Shown here: one piece after another, positions 16,915 to 24,751 of the stretch
How positions within the stretch are numbered: the first letter of the stretch is position 1
How the letters are laid out: every line of letters starts with the position of its first letter
Assembly: GCF_000350145.1 (NCBI RefSeq)
Contig: NZ_BAOL01000051.1
Span: forward strand, 1 to 38,619
Source: Ilumatobacter nonamiensis YM16-303
GTDB taxonomy: Bacteria > Actinomycetota > Acidimicrobiia > Acidimicrobiales > Ilumatobacteraceae
DNA length: 38,619 bases
Reading direction: 5' to 3'
Translations under genes and position numbers: made by a program
Notes under the pieces: model-generated
What the model saw: the letters and a program-made list of their open reading frames with translations, nothing else
What the model was told of the DNA's origin: nothing
Database searches by the model: none

Positions 16915-17523
16915 TCACGGGGCGTCGATGACGGTGACGTCGGCGTCGTCGAGGTCGGCGAGGACGCGTTCGCGGGTGTCGGCGTCGGTCGACACAGGGC
17001 GAGTCGCGGCCCACAGGACCGTCGTCGAGAATCCGGCGGCCGCGGAACTCTCGGCGGTTGCGGCGACGCACACGTCGGTCGCCAGGCCGACCACGACCAC
17101 GCGCCGGATCGAACGTTCGCGCAACAGTCCGGCCAGCCCGGTGGGGATGTCGACGTCACCGCCTGGCTCGCGCATCGAGAACGCGGAGTAGCCGTCCTCG
17201 CCGTTCGTGCCCTTGCGGATCAGCGCGGCCGCGCGGTGCTGCGGATCGAGTCCGTCCACCAGCTCGGCGCCCCAGGTCCCCGCGACGCAGTGGGTCGGCC
17301 ACACGCCACCATCGGCGATGAAGTGCGGCGTCGACGGCGGATGCCAATCCTGAGTCAGTACCACGGTGCCACCCGACCCCGTCGCCTGCTCGATCTCGTC
17401 ATTGATCGCACCGACGATCGTGTCACCACCGTCGACGAACAGCGAGCCGTCGGGATGGCCGAAGTCGTTCTGCATGTCGACGACGATCAACGCCGTCGCC
17501 GCGTCGTAGCCCTGCGTGCTCAC
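16915..17523 (-). CDS. pncA: Nicotinamidase (isochorismatase-like hydrolase)
   Basis: A 202-residue enzyme hydrolysing nicotinamide to nicotinate and ammonia, supplying PncB. The catalytic triad is visible: Asp in VVDMQNDF (near residue 16), Lys in IRKGTNG, and Cys in GLATDVCVAATA. The metal-binding DWHPPSTPHF with HC in WPTHCVAGT is also complete. The start is a GTG at 17523 with a GAGGGC ribosome-site-like stretch just upstream. A striking nested palindrome precedes the gene by 17 bases. The same enzyme class activates pyrazinamide in mycobacteria. Confidence 0.96.
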   Translation of the reverse strand: MSTQGYDAATALIVVDMQNDFGHPDGSLFVDGGDTIVGAINDEIEQATGSGGTVVLTQDWHPPSTPHFIADGGVWPTHCVAGTWGAELVDGLDPQHRAAALIRKGTNGEDGYSAFSMREPGGDVDIPTGLAGLLRERSIRRVVVVGLATDVCVAATAESSAAAGFSTTVLWAATRPVSTDADTRERVLADLDDADVTVIDAP

Positions 17524-17540
17524 GCCCTCAGCGTAGGCGG

Positions 17541-17575
17541 GCGTTACGTAACGGGTCAGACCCGTTACGTAACGC
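17541..17575. promoter_or_regulatory. Nested palindrome between etfD-like gene and pncA
   Basis: A perfect 16-bp inverted repeat: GCGTTACGTAACGGGT (17541-17556), spacer CAG, and its complement (17560-17575). Each arm contains GTTACGTAAC, itself a 10-bp palindrome, so the unit is two identical operators placed head to head. It starts where the upstream gene stops and ends 17 bases before the pncA start. It may be a double operator for pncA, a terminator, or both; no T-run follows. Confidence 0.65.
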
Positions 17576-19851
17576 TACGCGCCGGCGACGGGGGAGTTCT
17601 CGGAGTCGAGGAGCGGTGCTTCGCCGGCGTGGAACGCAGCCTCGCCCTGCTCGAGTGCATCGACCAGGTGGATCGCGATGTCCGCGACCTTGACCTCGTC
17701 GTCCTCGATGCCGGCACCCTTGACGCCGTCGTCCATCATGATGTAGCAGAACGGACAGGCGGTGGCGACGCGTGACGCGCCCGTCGACAACGCCTCGGCG
17801 GCACGCTCGTCGTTGACCTTCGTGCCGGTCGTCTCCTCCATCCACATGCGGGCGCCGCCGGCACCACAGCACATGCCCTTCGTGCCGTTGCGCTGCATCT
17901 CGACGACGTCGACGCCCTTGATCGAGCCGACGACCTTGCGCGGAGCGACGTACACGTCGTTGTGGCGACCGAGGTAGCACGAGTCGTGGTACGTGATCCG
18001 CTCGTCGAGCGTTGCCTGCGACACGTCGAGCTGACCCGAGTCGATCAGTTCCTCGAGCAGCTGCGTGTGGTGGACGACTTCGTAGTTGCCGCCGATCTGC
18101 GGGTACTCGTTGAGCAGCGTGTTGAAGCAGTGCGGGCACTGCGTGATGATCTTCTTCACACCCATCCCGTTGAGCATCTCGACGTTCGGTTGGGCCAGCA
18201 TCTGGAACAGGTACTCGTTGCCCGAGCGGCGGGCGGAGTCGCCGGTGCACATCTCGGACGGTCCGAGGATCGACACGTCGATTCCAGCGCGGCGCAGCAG
18301 GTTCGCCATCGCCTGGGTGACCTTCTTGTTCTTGTCGTCGAACGAACCCGCGCACCCGACCCAGTACAGGTACTCGGACTGCAGTGCCTCGCCCGGATCG
18401 ACGATCGAGACACCCTCGATGCCCTCGGCCCAGTCCGCGCGCTCGCCCTGGTTGAGACCCCACGGGTTGCCTTGGTTCTCCATCGCCCGGTAGGCGTTGC
18501 CCAGCTCGGCGGGGAAGTTCGACTCCATCAGCGACAGGTAGCGCCGCATGTCGAAGATCTTGTCGGTGATCTCGATGTTCACCGGGCAGATCTCGTCACA
18601 CGCCTTGCAGGTGGTGCACGCCCACAGCTCCTCGGCGGTGATCCGCTCGAACAGGTTGTTCGCCTCGACCTTGACTTCGGGGACCGTGCCGAGCGGCGGG
18701 GACACGGAGGGCGTGCCGGTGGCGGCCATGACCTCGCCCGCCTTCAGCACGATCTCGCGCGGGTCGAGCGGCTTGCCGGTCGCGTGCGCAGGGCACACCG
18801 AGGTGCAACGGCCGCACATCGTGCAGGCGTCGAGATCGAGCAGCTGCTTCCAGGTGAAGTCCTCGACGACGCTCGCACCGAACGACTCGAGTTCGGTCTC
18901 CATCAGGTTCGGCATCGGCCGCATCGCGCCCTTCGGACGGTCCTTGTCCTTCAGGTACATGTTGATCGGCGACGTGAACATGTGGCGCAGCATCGTGATC
19001 GGCAGGATCGCGAGGAACACGATGAAGCTCACGACGTGGGCGATCCACCACCACTGGTGCCACGCCTCGAGTGCGCTGACGCTCCACCCGTCGACGAGCG
19101 TGCTCAGCGGATACCCGATGAAGCTCCACTGCTCGTAGTCGACGTCACGCACCTGCGACTCGAGTGCGATGCGGAACATCTCGGCGCCGAACCCGGAGAC
19201 CCCGATCACGAAGAACGTGCCGAGGATGACCGCGTGTTCCGGCTTCGACTTGATCCGGATCCGATACGGACGCTGGACGTATCGGCGAACGATGGCCCAG
19301 CTGACGCCGCCCAGGAAGACCAGGCCCATCAGATCGCCGAACGCTGCGTAGCCGCGGTACACGTCACCGTGCAGGAACTTGAGTTCCTCGGGCATCTGGT
19401 GGTCGATCTCGAGCACCGTCGTCACGCCGAGGAGGCCGAGGAACCCGAAGTAGATCATCGAGTGCATCAGGCCGGCACCCGCGTCGCGCAGGAGCGTCTG
19501 CATGTAGACGCCGGCGCGGAAGTCCTTCATCCGCTGTGCCGCGTTCTTCGTCGTCGTGCGCCGCAGGGCGGGCGCTCCACGCTCCCAGTTCTTCATGCGG
19601 TTGGAGAACATGATCCCGACCCACACCAACAGCACCGGGATGACGGTGTAGAAGGCGATCTGGAGCGGTCCGGGGATGTTCACGAACACCGTGCGGTGGA
19701 TGAGGCTGTCGCTCTTCCATCCAGTGATCTGGGGAAGGATGCCCGACACGACCGTGAACAGCGCGATCGTCGTGAACAGGATGATCGCCAGCTGATGTGG
19801 CTTGATCCGTTTGGTGGAGGTGTCGGGGGCGTTCTCGACCGGGGTACTCAT
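17575..19851 (-). CDS. Membrane Fe-S oxidoreductase, EtfD/FadF-like (electron transfer from ETF)
   Basis: A 758-residue membrane protein. Residues 1-295 hold about six hydrophobic segments of the nitrate-reductase-gamma type with likely haem histidines (HQWWWIAHVVSF, LMHSMIYFGF). Two 4Fe-4S ferredoxin motifs follow: CTMCGRCTSVCP (343-354) and CTTCKACDEICP (412-423). The C-terminal half carries two CCG domains (CPHCFNTL and the late MCCGAGGARMW), like HdrD and GlpC. This architecture matches Rv0338c (EtfD/FadF) of M. tuberculosis, which passes electrons from acyl-CoA dehydrogenases via ETF to the quinone pool. The many acyl-CoA genes nearby support that role. A stand-alone heterodisulfide-reductase-like function is the alternative. 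Confidence 0.88.
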   Translation of the reverse strand: MSTPVENAPDTSTKRIKPHQLAIILFTTIALFTVVSGILPQITGWKSDSLIHRTVFVNIPGPLQIAFYTVIPVLLVWVGIMFSNRMKNWERGAPALRRTTTKNAAQRMKDFRAGVYMQTLLRDAGAGLMHSMIYFGFLGLLGVTTVLEIDHQMPEELKFLHGDVYRGYAAFGDLMGLVFLGGVSWAIVRRYVQRPYRIRIKSKPEHAVILGTFFVIGVSGFGAEMFRIALESQVRDVDYEQWSFIGYPLSTLVDGWSVSALEAWHQWWWIAHVVSFIVFLAILPITMLRHMFTSPINMYLKDKDRPKGAMRPMPNLMETELESFGASVVEDFTWKQLLDLDACTMCGRCTSVCPAHATGKPLDPREIVLKAGEVMAATGTPSVSPPLGTVPEVKVEANNLFERITAEELWACTTCKACDEICPVNIEITDKIFDMRRYLSLMESNFPAELGNAYRAMENQGNPWGLNQGERADWAEGIEGVSIVDPGEALQSEYLYWVGCAGSFDDKNKKVTQAMANLLRRAGIDVSILGPSEMCTGDSARRSGNEYLFQMLAQPNVEMLNGMGVKKIITQCPHCFNTLLNEYPQIGGNYEVVHHTQLLEELIDSGQLDVSQATLDERITYHDSCYLGRHNDVYVAPRKVVGSIKGVDVVEMQRNGTKGMCCGAGGARMWMEETTGTKVNDERAAEALSTGASRVATACPFCYIMMDDGVKGAGIEDDEVKVADIAIHLVDALEQGEAAFHAGEAPLLDSENSPVAGA

Positions 19852-19915
19852 GCGGCCCCAAAGCTACCCGCGGGTACGCGCCCCGGCCATTTCCGGTCGC
19901 CGTCGCTGCGGTCGG

Positions 19916-20674
19916 TCAGCTCGTGAGGTGGCCGAGACCGGTGGTCATGAACTCCACCGCGACGTCGAACGGGTCGGTCGCACCGGCGAGGTCCTCGAAA
20001 CCGAGAACCGCGCCGAACGGAGCATTCCAGAAGTCGGCTGGACCGGGACGCTCGTCGCCCCACGGGCCGACGTAGAGGTACGGCTGCTCGTGGAATCCGT
20101 CGCCTGCGGCGGCACCGAGGTTCACCCGGCGCCGACCCTCGGCGTCGTCGTCGGCTCCGACCGCGAGGTCGATCCCGAGGTCGAAATGCTCGGGCCACAG
20201 CCGCATGACCGATGCCTGCGGGTCATTCAGCGTGGCGATGGAGGCATCCATCGCACGCTGTCCGAGCGTGTACCAGTCACCCAGCATCCGCACCGCTTCG
20301 GGATCGACGTCGAGCAGCGTGTCGACGTCTCCCAACGCCGGTGTGTCGCCACCGACCCAGAAGCCCGGGTCGGGATCGAATCCGCACGCAGTGCAGAGCG
20401 ACGCGATCGTCGCGCCGGGGATCGGCACGATGTCGGTGACCGCGGCTTCCTCGCCGTGGCGCTGACCGCGTGCGTTCTCGATGAACAGGTTGCCACCGGT
20501 CACGCGGACCCGCCGGCGGTCATCACCGAACTGTGGTGTGCCGAATCCGCCCGGGAGAGCGACCAGTGCGAAGTGCCCCGTCTCGCGTGCCTGGGCCTGG
20601 GCGACGACGTGAGTGGCGACGCGTCGCAAGGTGTCGCGCTGTGCGGGCCAGTCGTCGAGCACGACGCCATCCAT
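19916..20674 (-). CDS. Conserved-looking hypothetical protein
   Basis: A 252-residue soluble acidic protein starting MDGVVLDDWPAQRDTLRRVATHVV. It has no signal peptide or membrane segment. Codon bias is strongly gene-like. I recognise no family. Visible landmarks are ALPGGFGTPQFG, the pair SLCTACGFDPDPGFW with two cysteines, the LWPEHFDLGIDLAVG segment and the aromatic-rich EQPYLYVGPWGDERP and DFWNAPFGAVLGFEDL near the C-terminus. These conserved-looking aromatic/acidic stretches suggest a folded ligand-binding or enzymatic domain. It lies 64 bases upstream of the EtfD-like gene on the same strand, and may share its transcript. Confidence 0.8.
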   Translation of the reverse strand: MDGVVLDDWPAQRDTLRRVATHVVAQAQARETGHFALVALPGGFGTPQFGDDRRRVRVTGGNLFIENARGQRHGEEAAVTDIVPIPGATIASLCTACGFDPDPGFWVGGDTPALGDVDTLLDVDPEAVRMLGDWYTLGQRAMDASIATLNDPQASVMRLWPEHFDLGIDLAVGADDDAEGRRRVNLGAAAGDGFHEQPYLYVGPWGDERPGPADFWNAPFGAVLGFEDLAGATDPFDVAVEFMTTGLGHLTS

Positions 20675-20727
20675 GAGTCGACGCTACAACCAGGCCGTCA
20701 GCGCCGTCGACGGCGGAACCTCGTCGA

Positions 20728-21153
20728 TCAGCCGTAGTACTGACGGTCGAGGTCGCGGACCCGGCCGGCGAGGCCCTCCATCAGCTTGTGGGTGATCGAC
20801 GGAATGGTGTCGATCACGGCCATGAAACGGCGGTGGTCGATGACGAGGAGCGTGCAATCGGTGTCGCAGATCACGGTTGCCGTACGCGGGCCCTTGTCGA
20901 GCAGCGACATCTCGCCGACGACGCTTCCGGGTCCGAGGGTGGCGACCTTGCGGTTGTTCCTCTTCACCACGACCTCTCCGTCGACCACGATGAACGCTTC
21001 TCGACCCAGACGACCCTGGTCCATGATCATCTTGCCCGCGGGCATCGAGACCTCGTCGGTCGCCTTCGCGACCTTCTCGAGCTCCTTCTTCGAACACGCA
21101 CTGAACAGTGCGACGCTTCGGAGGCTGTCGAGTTGCTGCTTCTTGTTGGCCAT
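20728..21153 (-). CDS. Cyclic nucleotide-binding domain protein
   Basis: A 141-residue single-domain protein of the CRP/cNMP-binding fold. Beta-roll segments include LFSACSKKELEKVAKATDEV, VVDGEVVVKRNNRKVATL and the phosphate-binding cassette GSVVGEMSLLDKGPRTATV with the Glu and Arg expected to hold the cyclic phosphate-ribose. There is no C-terminal helix-turn-helix, so it is not a CRP-type DNA-binding regulator; it is probably a stand-alone sensor. The ATG at 21153 is preferred to the ATG at 21306 because the upstream 51 residues are rich in His/Arg/Ser and not domain-like. It is divergent from the arylsulfotransferase-family gene. Confidence 0.9.
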   Translation of the reverse strand: MANKKQQLDSLRSVALFSACSKKELEKVAKATDEVSMPAGKMIMDQGRLGREAFIVVDGEVVVKRNNRKVATLGPGSVVGEMSLLDKGPRTATVICDTDCTLLVIDHRRFMAVIDTIPSITHKLMEGLAGRVRDLDRQYYG

Positions 21154-21233
21154 GAGCGGACACATTACGCAGTTTCGGCAGTGACGATGGACACGATGGT
21201 CGGTGCGGCTGAGCGGAGGCTCACGCGGTTGCG

Positions 21234-23081
21234 ATGAATGGTGCACGCAACGGCCAAACTCATGCGGTGAACTCGAGACATCTCGCTCCATTCGTCGCGC
21301 TCGCACTCATCGTCGCCGGCTGTTCCAGCGGTGGTGACGCCGACGGGGCGACTGCCGGCTCGACGGCCCCCATCGAGGATGCGTCCTCCACGACCGATCC
21401 AGCCGACCCACAGGAAGCAGACGATGCAGCCACATCGGAACCGACCGATCAACCCGTCGAGGTCGAGGCCGAATTGACCGTCGAGGCCAGTCCGCACATC
21501 GGCTTGGCCGCGGAAGTGTCGGTGGCCAGTGGAGCTCCGGTGCAGGCCGAAGTCACGGCCATTTCGGGCGATCACGTCGTCGACGTTCCGCGCACGTCGG
21601 CGATGGACACCGACCTGAACATTCCGCTCGTCGGGATGCGTGCCGAACAGACCTACGAGATCTCGGCGAGCCTCTTCGACGAGGACGGGATGCACGTCGG
21701 TGACGTCGACGGGGCCGAGTTCACGACGTCGGCGCTGCCCGAGTGGTTCGACGAGCACGAGGTGACCGTCGACGCGGACCGCGCGGCGCCCGGGTACACC
21801 ATCATCGAGTTCGACGCGATGAACGTTCCCGAGGGGGCGCCGTCGAGCCAACACCTGATGGCCTACGACGACGAAGGCGAGGTCGTCTGGTACTACACGA
21901 ACACCGGAGCGGTCGGCGGCGTCGAACGGACCCCCGCCGGCACGTTCAACACGTTCTACTGGCCGTTCGGAATCCGGGAGATCGACCTCGTGGGCAACGT
22001 GGTGAACAACTGGCGTCCCCAGCCCGCCGACACGTCGGGCGAGGTCGACGACGAGCGAACCGTCGAGGACGTCGACCCGGATCAAGTCGAGTTCCAAGGC
22101 GGTCTGCAGGCACTGGAGGGCAACGCGGGTGACGCCGAGCCGGTAGCGATCCGCGCCGAATGGATGGACCTCGCCGGCGTCCACCACGAGAGCTGGCCGA
22201 TGCCGAACGGCAACATCCTCACGTTGTCGACCACCATCCATGAACTGACGCCCGAGCAGCGCGCGACGTTCTGTCCCGGCGATCCGGCGCCGTTCGATGC
22301 AATCAGTGACGTCGCCGTCGAGTTCGAGCCGTCCGGTCGCGTCGTGCGCACCTGGGATCTCTGGGACGTGATCGACATCGACGAGTTCCCGGGAGGCGAG
22401 ATGTGCGTCGATGCGGGAATCTTCGCCGAGGAGAACACGCGTGACTGGACCCACGCCAACAGCGCGATCTACGACCCGGAGCGGGACGCGATCATCGTGT
22501 CGTCGCGACACACCGATCAGATCGTCGCGTTCGACCATCTCGACGACGAAGGCCCGCAGTCGCAGCTGCGATGGATCCTCGGAGCGGGTGCCACGATTCC
22601 GTTCGACGGCGAGCCCAGCTACTACCAACACGCCGTCGAGGTCAACGACGACGGTTCCCTCATCCTGTACGACAACGGCAACTTCCGTCCGGGGACCTCC
22701 CCGGACGATCCCGAGAACCTGCCGTACAGTCGAGCGGTCATCTACGAGGTGGACGACGGCTCTGATGACCCGGCGGACTGGTCGGCGACGCAGCGATGGG
22801 AGAACGTCGACGTGGTCGACGGCATCCCGGCCTACTCATCGTTCATCTCCGATGCCGACATGCTCGAGAACGGCAACGTGCTCGTGACCCATGGCGGCAT
22901 CGGGACGTTCCCGCCGACGCCGGACGATCCGTTGCGCATCGTCATTCGCGAGGTCGTGCCGGAGGGTGACTCGGGCGGCGATGTCGTCTGGGAGCTGAGG
23001 TCAGCCCCGGGAAAGGTCTACGTCACCTATCGCGCCGAGCGGATCCCGTCGTTCTACTTCGGACCCGACTGGGAGACCTGA
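21234..23081 (+). CDS. Arylsulfotransferase-family (AssT-like) lipoprotein
   Basis: A 615-residue exported protein. The hydrophobic LAPFVALALIVAGC carries a lipobox with Cys30; a GTG at 21267 (12th codon) is an alternative start with a shorter signal peptide. An Asp/Glu/Thr-rich linker precedes the domain. The body is the bacterial arylsulfotransferase-type beta-propeller with HLMAYDDEGEVVWYY, the characteristic DWTHANSAIYDPERDAIIVSSRH and DGSLILYDNGNFRPG repeats. Characterised AssT transfers sulfate between phenols using a catalytic histidine; whether the HANS or YQHAVEV histidine is catalytic here is unknown. Many actinobacterial members have no tested activity. It is transcribed alone, divergent from the cNMP-binding gene. 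Confidence 0.88.
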   Translation: MNGARNGQTHAVNSRHLAPFVALALIVAGCSSGGDADGATAGSTAPIEDASSTTDPADPQEADDAATSEPTDQPVEVEAELTVEASPHIGLAAEVSVASGAPVQAEVTAISGDHVVDVPRTSAMDTDLNIPLVGMRAEQTYEISASLFDEDGMHVGDVDGAEFTTSALPEWFDEHEVTVDADRAAPGYTIIEFDAMNVPEGAPSSQHLMAYDDEGEVVWYYTNTGAVGGVERTPAGTFNTFYWPFGIREIDLVGNVVNNWRPQPADTSGEVDDERTVEDVDPDQVEFQGGLQALEGNAGDAEPVAIRAEWMDLAGVHHESWPMPNGNILTLSTTIHELTPEQRATFCPGDPAPFDAISDVAVEFEPSGRVVRTWDLWDVIDIDEFPGGEMCVDAGIFAEENTRDWTHANSAIYDPERDAIIVSSRHTDQIVAFDHLDDEGPQSQLRWILGAGATIPFDGEPSYYQHAVEVNDDGSLILYDNGNFRPGTSPDDPENLPYSRAVIYEVDDGSDDPADWSATQRWENVDVVDGIPAYSSFISDADMLENGNVLVTHGGIGTFPPTPDDPLRIVIREVVPEGDSGGDVVWELRSAPGKVYVTYRAERIPSFYFGPDWET

Positions 23082-23243
23082 CGCCGGGAGCACTGCGCTC
23101 GTCAATGCTCAGATGACGTTCCTCGACCCGGGGCGTCCGCTCGAGCGCGACGAGATCGCGCAGGACCGACCCCACCGACGCGGACGGGATCCGTTGCGGA
23201 GCACCGGCTTGTGGTGGGGGTGATCGCGTGATGAGATCGGGGA

Positions 23244-24716
23244 GTGGCGAACCGATCCAACAACGCACCACCGACGGGGCCGGGCGGGCGCGTCGCGACC
23301 GTGGTGGGCGCGGGGCCGAACGGGCTCGTCGCGGCGATCACCCTCGCCCAGGCGGGCTGGAACGTCACCGTTCTCGAAGCGGCGTCGACCCCCGGCGGTG
23401 GGATGCGCTCCCAGGAGCTCACGTTGCCCGACTTCGTCCACGACGTGTGTTCAGCGGTCCACCCGCTCGCGGTGGCCTCGCCCGCATTCCGTGAGCTCTT
23501 CGCCGACGAGACGGCCGCCCGCCGGCACGGTCTCGCGTGGCTGCACCCGGAGGTCCCGCTCGCACATCCGCTCGACGGCGGGGGCGCGGCGCTCCTGCAT
23601 CGATCCGTCGAGACGACGGCAGCCGGCCTCGGCGTCGACGCGTCGGCGTACCAGCGGCTCGTCCAACCGTTCGTCGACGCCGGTCTCGATCTCACCGACG
23701 GGCTGCTCGCACCGTTGAACGTGCCGCCAGCGCATCCGATCCACCTCGCCCGGTTCGGCCTCCACGGTGTGTGGTCCGCCCGAGGACTCGCGCGCCGTCG
23801 GTTCGACACCGACGAGGCACAGGCGTTGTTCGCGGGGCTCGCCGCCCACTCGATCCTGTCCTTGCGCGCGCCGATCACGGCCGGGTACGGGCTGATGCTC
23901 GGCACCCTCGCCCACTCCGTCGGGTGGCCGGTCGCACAGGGCGGTTCACAGCGGATCGCCGATGCGCTGGTGTCCGTGCTCGAATCCCACGGTGGTCGCG
24001 TGGAGTGCGATCACCGTGTCGGCTCGTTGCGGGAACTTCCGCCCAGCGACGTCACGCTGCTCGACGTGACGCCGCGCCAGCTCCTGAACCTGGCCGGCGA
24101 TGAGCTCCCGAGCCGCTACCGCCGGTCGCTCGAGCGCTTCCGGTACGGCCCCGGGGTGTTCAAGCTCGACTGGGCACTCGACGGCCCGATCCCGTGGACC
24201 AACCCCGAGATTGCTCGCGCGGCGACCGTTCACCTCGGTGGGACGCTCGATGAGATCGTCCAAGCCGAGGACATCGTCCAGCAAGGACGTCATGCCGAGC
24301 AACCATTCGTCCTGCTCGCGCAGCAGAGCGTCGTCGATCCCGACCGGGCGCCGGCAGGATCGCACACTGCCTGGGGGTACTGCCACGTCCCGAACGGGTC
24401 GGCGGTCGACATGACCGGTCGGATCGAAGCGCAGGTCGAGCGGTTCGCCCCGGGGTTCCGCGACCGCATCCTCGCCCGGCACTCGATGAACACGGCGGCG
24501 ATGGAACGACACGGCGAGAACTACGTCGGCGGTGACATCAACGGAGGGGTCGCCGACCTCCGCCAGTACCTGATCCGTCCGACGCTCGGCCTGCACCCGT
24601 GGACGACCCCGCTGGACGGCGTCTACCTCTGCTCGAGTTCCACTCCACCCGGCGGCGGGGTCCACGGCATGTGCGGCCTGCACGCCGCCAACGAAGTCCT
24701 CCGAGCCCACCGGTAG
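23244..24716 (+). CDS. FAD-dependent oxidoreductase (phytoene desaturase/PYROXD2-like)
   Basis: A 490-residue flavoprotein of the CrtI/PYROXD2 amine-oxidase-like superfamily. The FAD-binding Rossmann motif VVGAGPNGLVAAITLAQAGW starts near residue 20, followed by the acidic ribose contact VLEAASTPGGGMRS. The C-terminal FAD motif is LCSSSTPPGGGVHGMCGLHAANEVL, typical of the family. There is no neighbouring phytoene synthase or other carotenoid gene, so a role in carotenoid desaturation is doubtful; the PYROXD2-like subgroup is common in Actinobacteria with unknown substrates. The 162 bases upstream hold no other feature. It converges with gpmI across a hairpin. Confidence 0.9.
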   Translation: MANRSNNAPPTGPGGRVATVVGAGPNGLVAAITLAQAGWNVTVLEAASTPGGGMRSQELTLPDFVHDVCSAVHPLAVASPAFRELFADETAARRHGLAWLHPEVPLAHPLDGGGAALLHRSVETTAAGLGVDASAYQRLVQPFVDAGLDLTDGLLAPLNVPPAHPIHLARFGLHGVWSARGLARRRFDTDEAQALFAGLAAHSILSLRAPITAGYGLMLGTLAHSVGWPVAQGGSQRIADALVSVLESHGGRVECDHRVGSLRELPPSDVTLLDVTPRQLLNLAGDELPSRYRRSLERFRYGPGVFKLDWALDGPIPWTNPEIARAATVHLGGTLDEIVQAEDIVQQGRHAEQPFVLLAQQSVVDPDRAPAGSHTAWGYCHVPNGSAVDMTGRIEAQVERFAPGFRDRILARHSMNTAAMERHGENYVGGDINGGVADLRQYLIRPTLGLHPWTTPLDGVYLCSSSTPPGGGVHGMCGLHAANEVLRAHR

Positions 24717-24719
24717 CTC

Positions 24720-24749
24720 GGACAAACCGGTGCCCGACACCGGATGTCC
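24720..24749. terminator. Bidirectional hairpin between convergent genes
   Basis: GGACA (24720-24724) pairs with TGTCC (24745-24749) and CCGGTG (24727-24732) pairs with CACCGG (24738-24743), around a 5-nt loop with a small internal bulge. It fills the gap between the oxidoreductase stop and the gpmI stop. No T-run is present. Confidence 0.6.
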
Positions 24750-24751
24750 CG

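Noticed and set aside
15487-17775. Plus-strand open frame of 762 codons
   Set aside because: It runs antisense over pncB and pncA; its composition (Arg/Asp/His-rich) is a shadow of G/C third-position bias and no domain is visible.
17962-19926. Plus-strand open frame of 654 codons
   Set aside because: Antisense to the EtfD-like gene, which has clear Fe-S and membrane motifs. The antisense product is low-complexity Arg/His/Asp.
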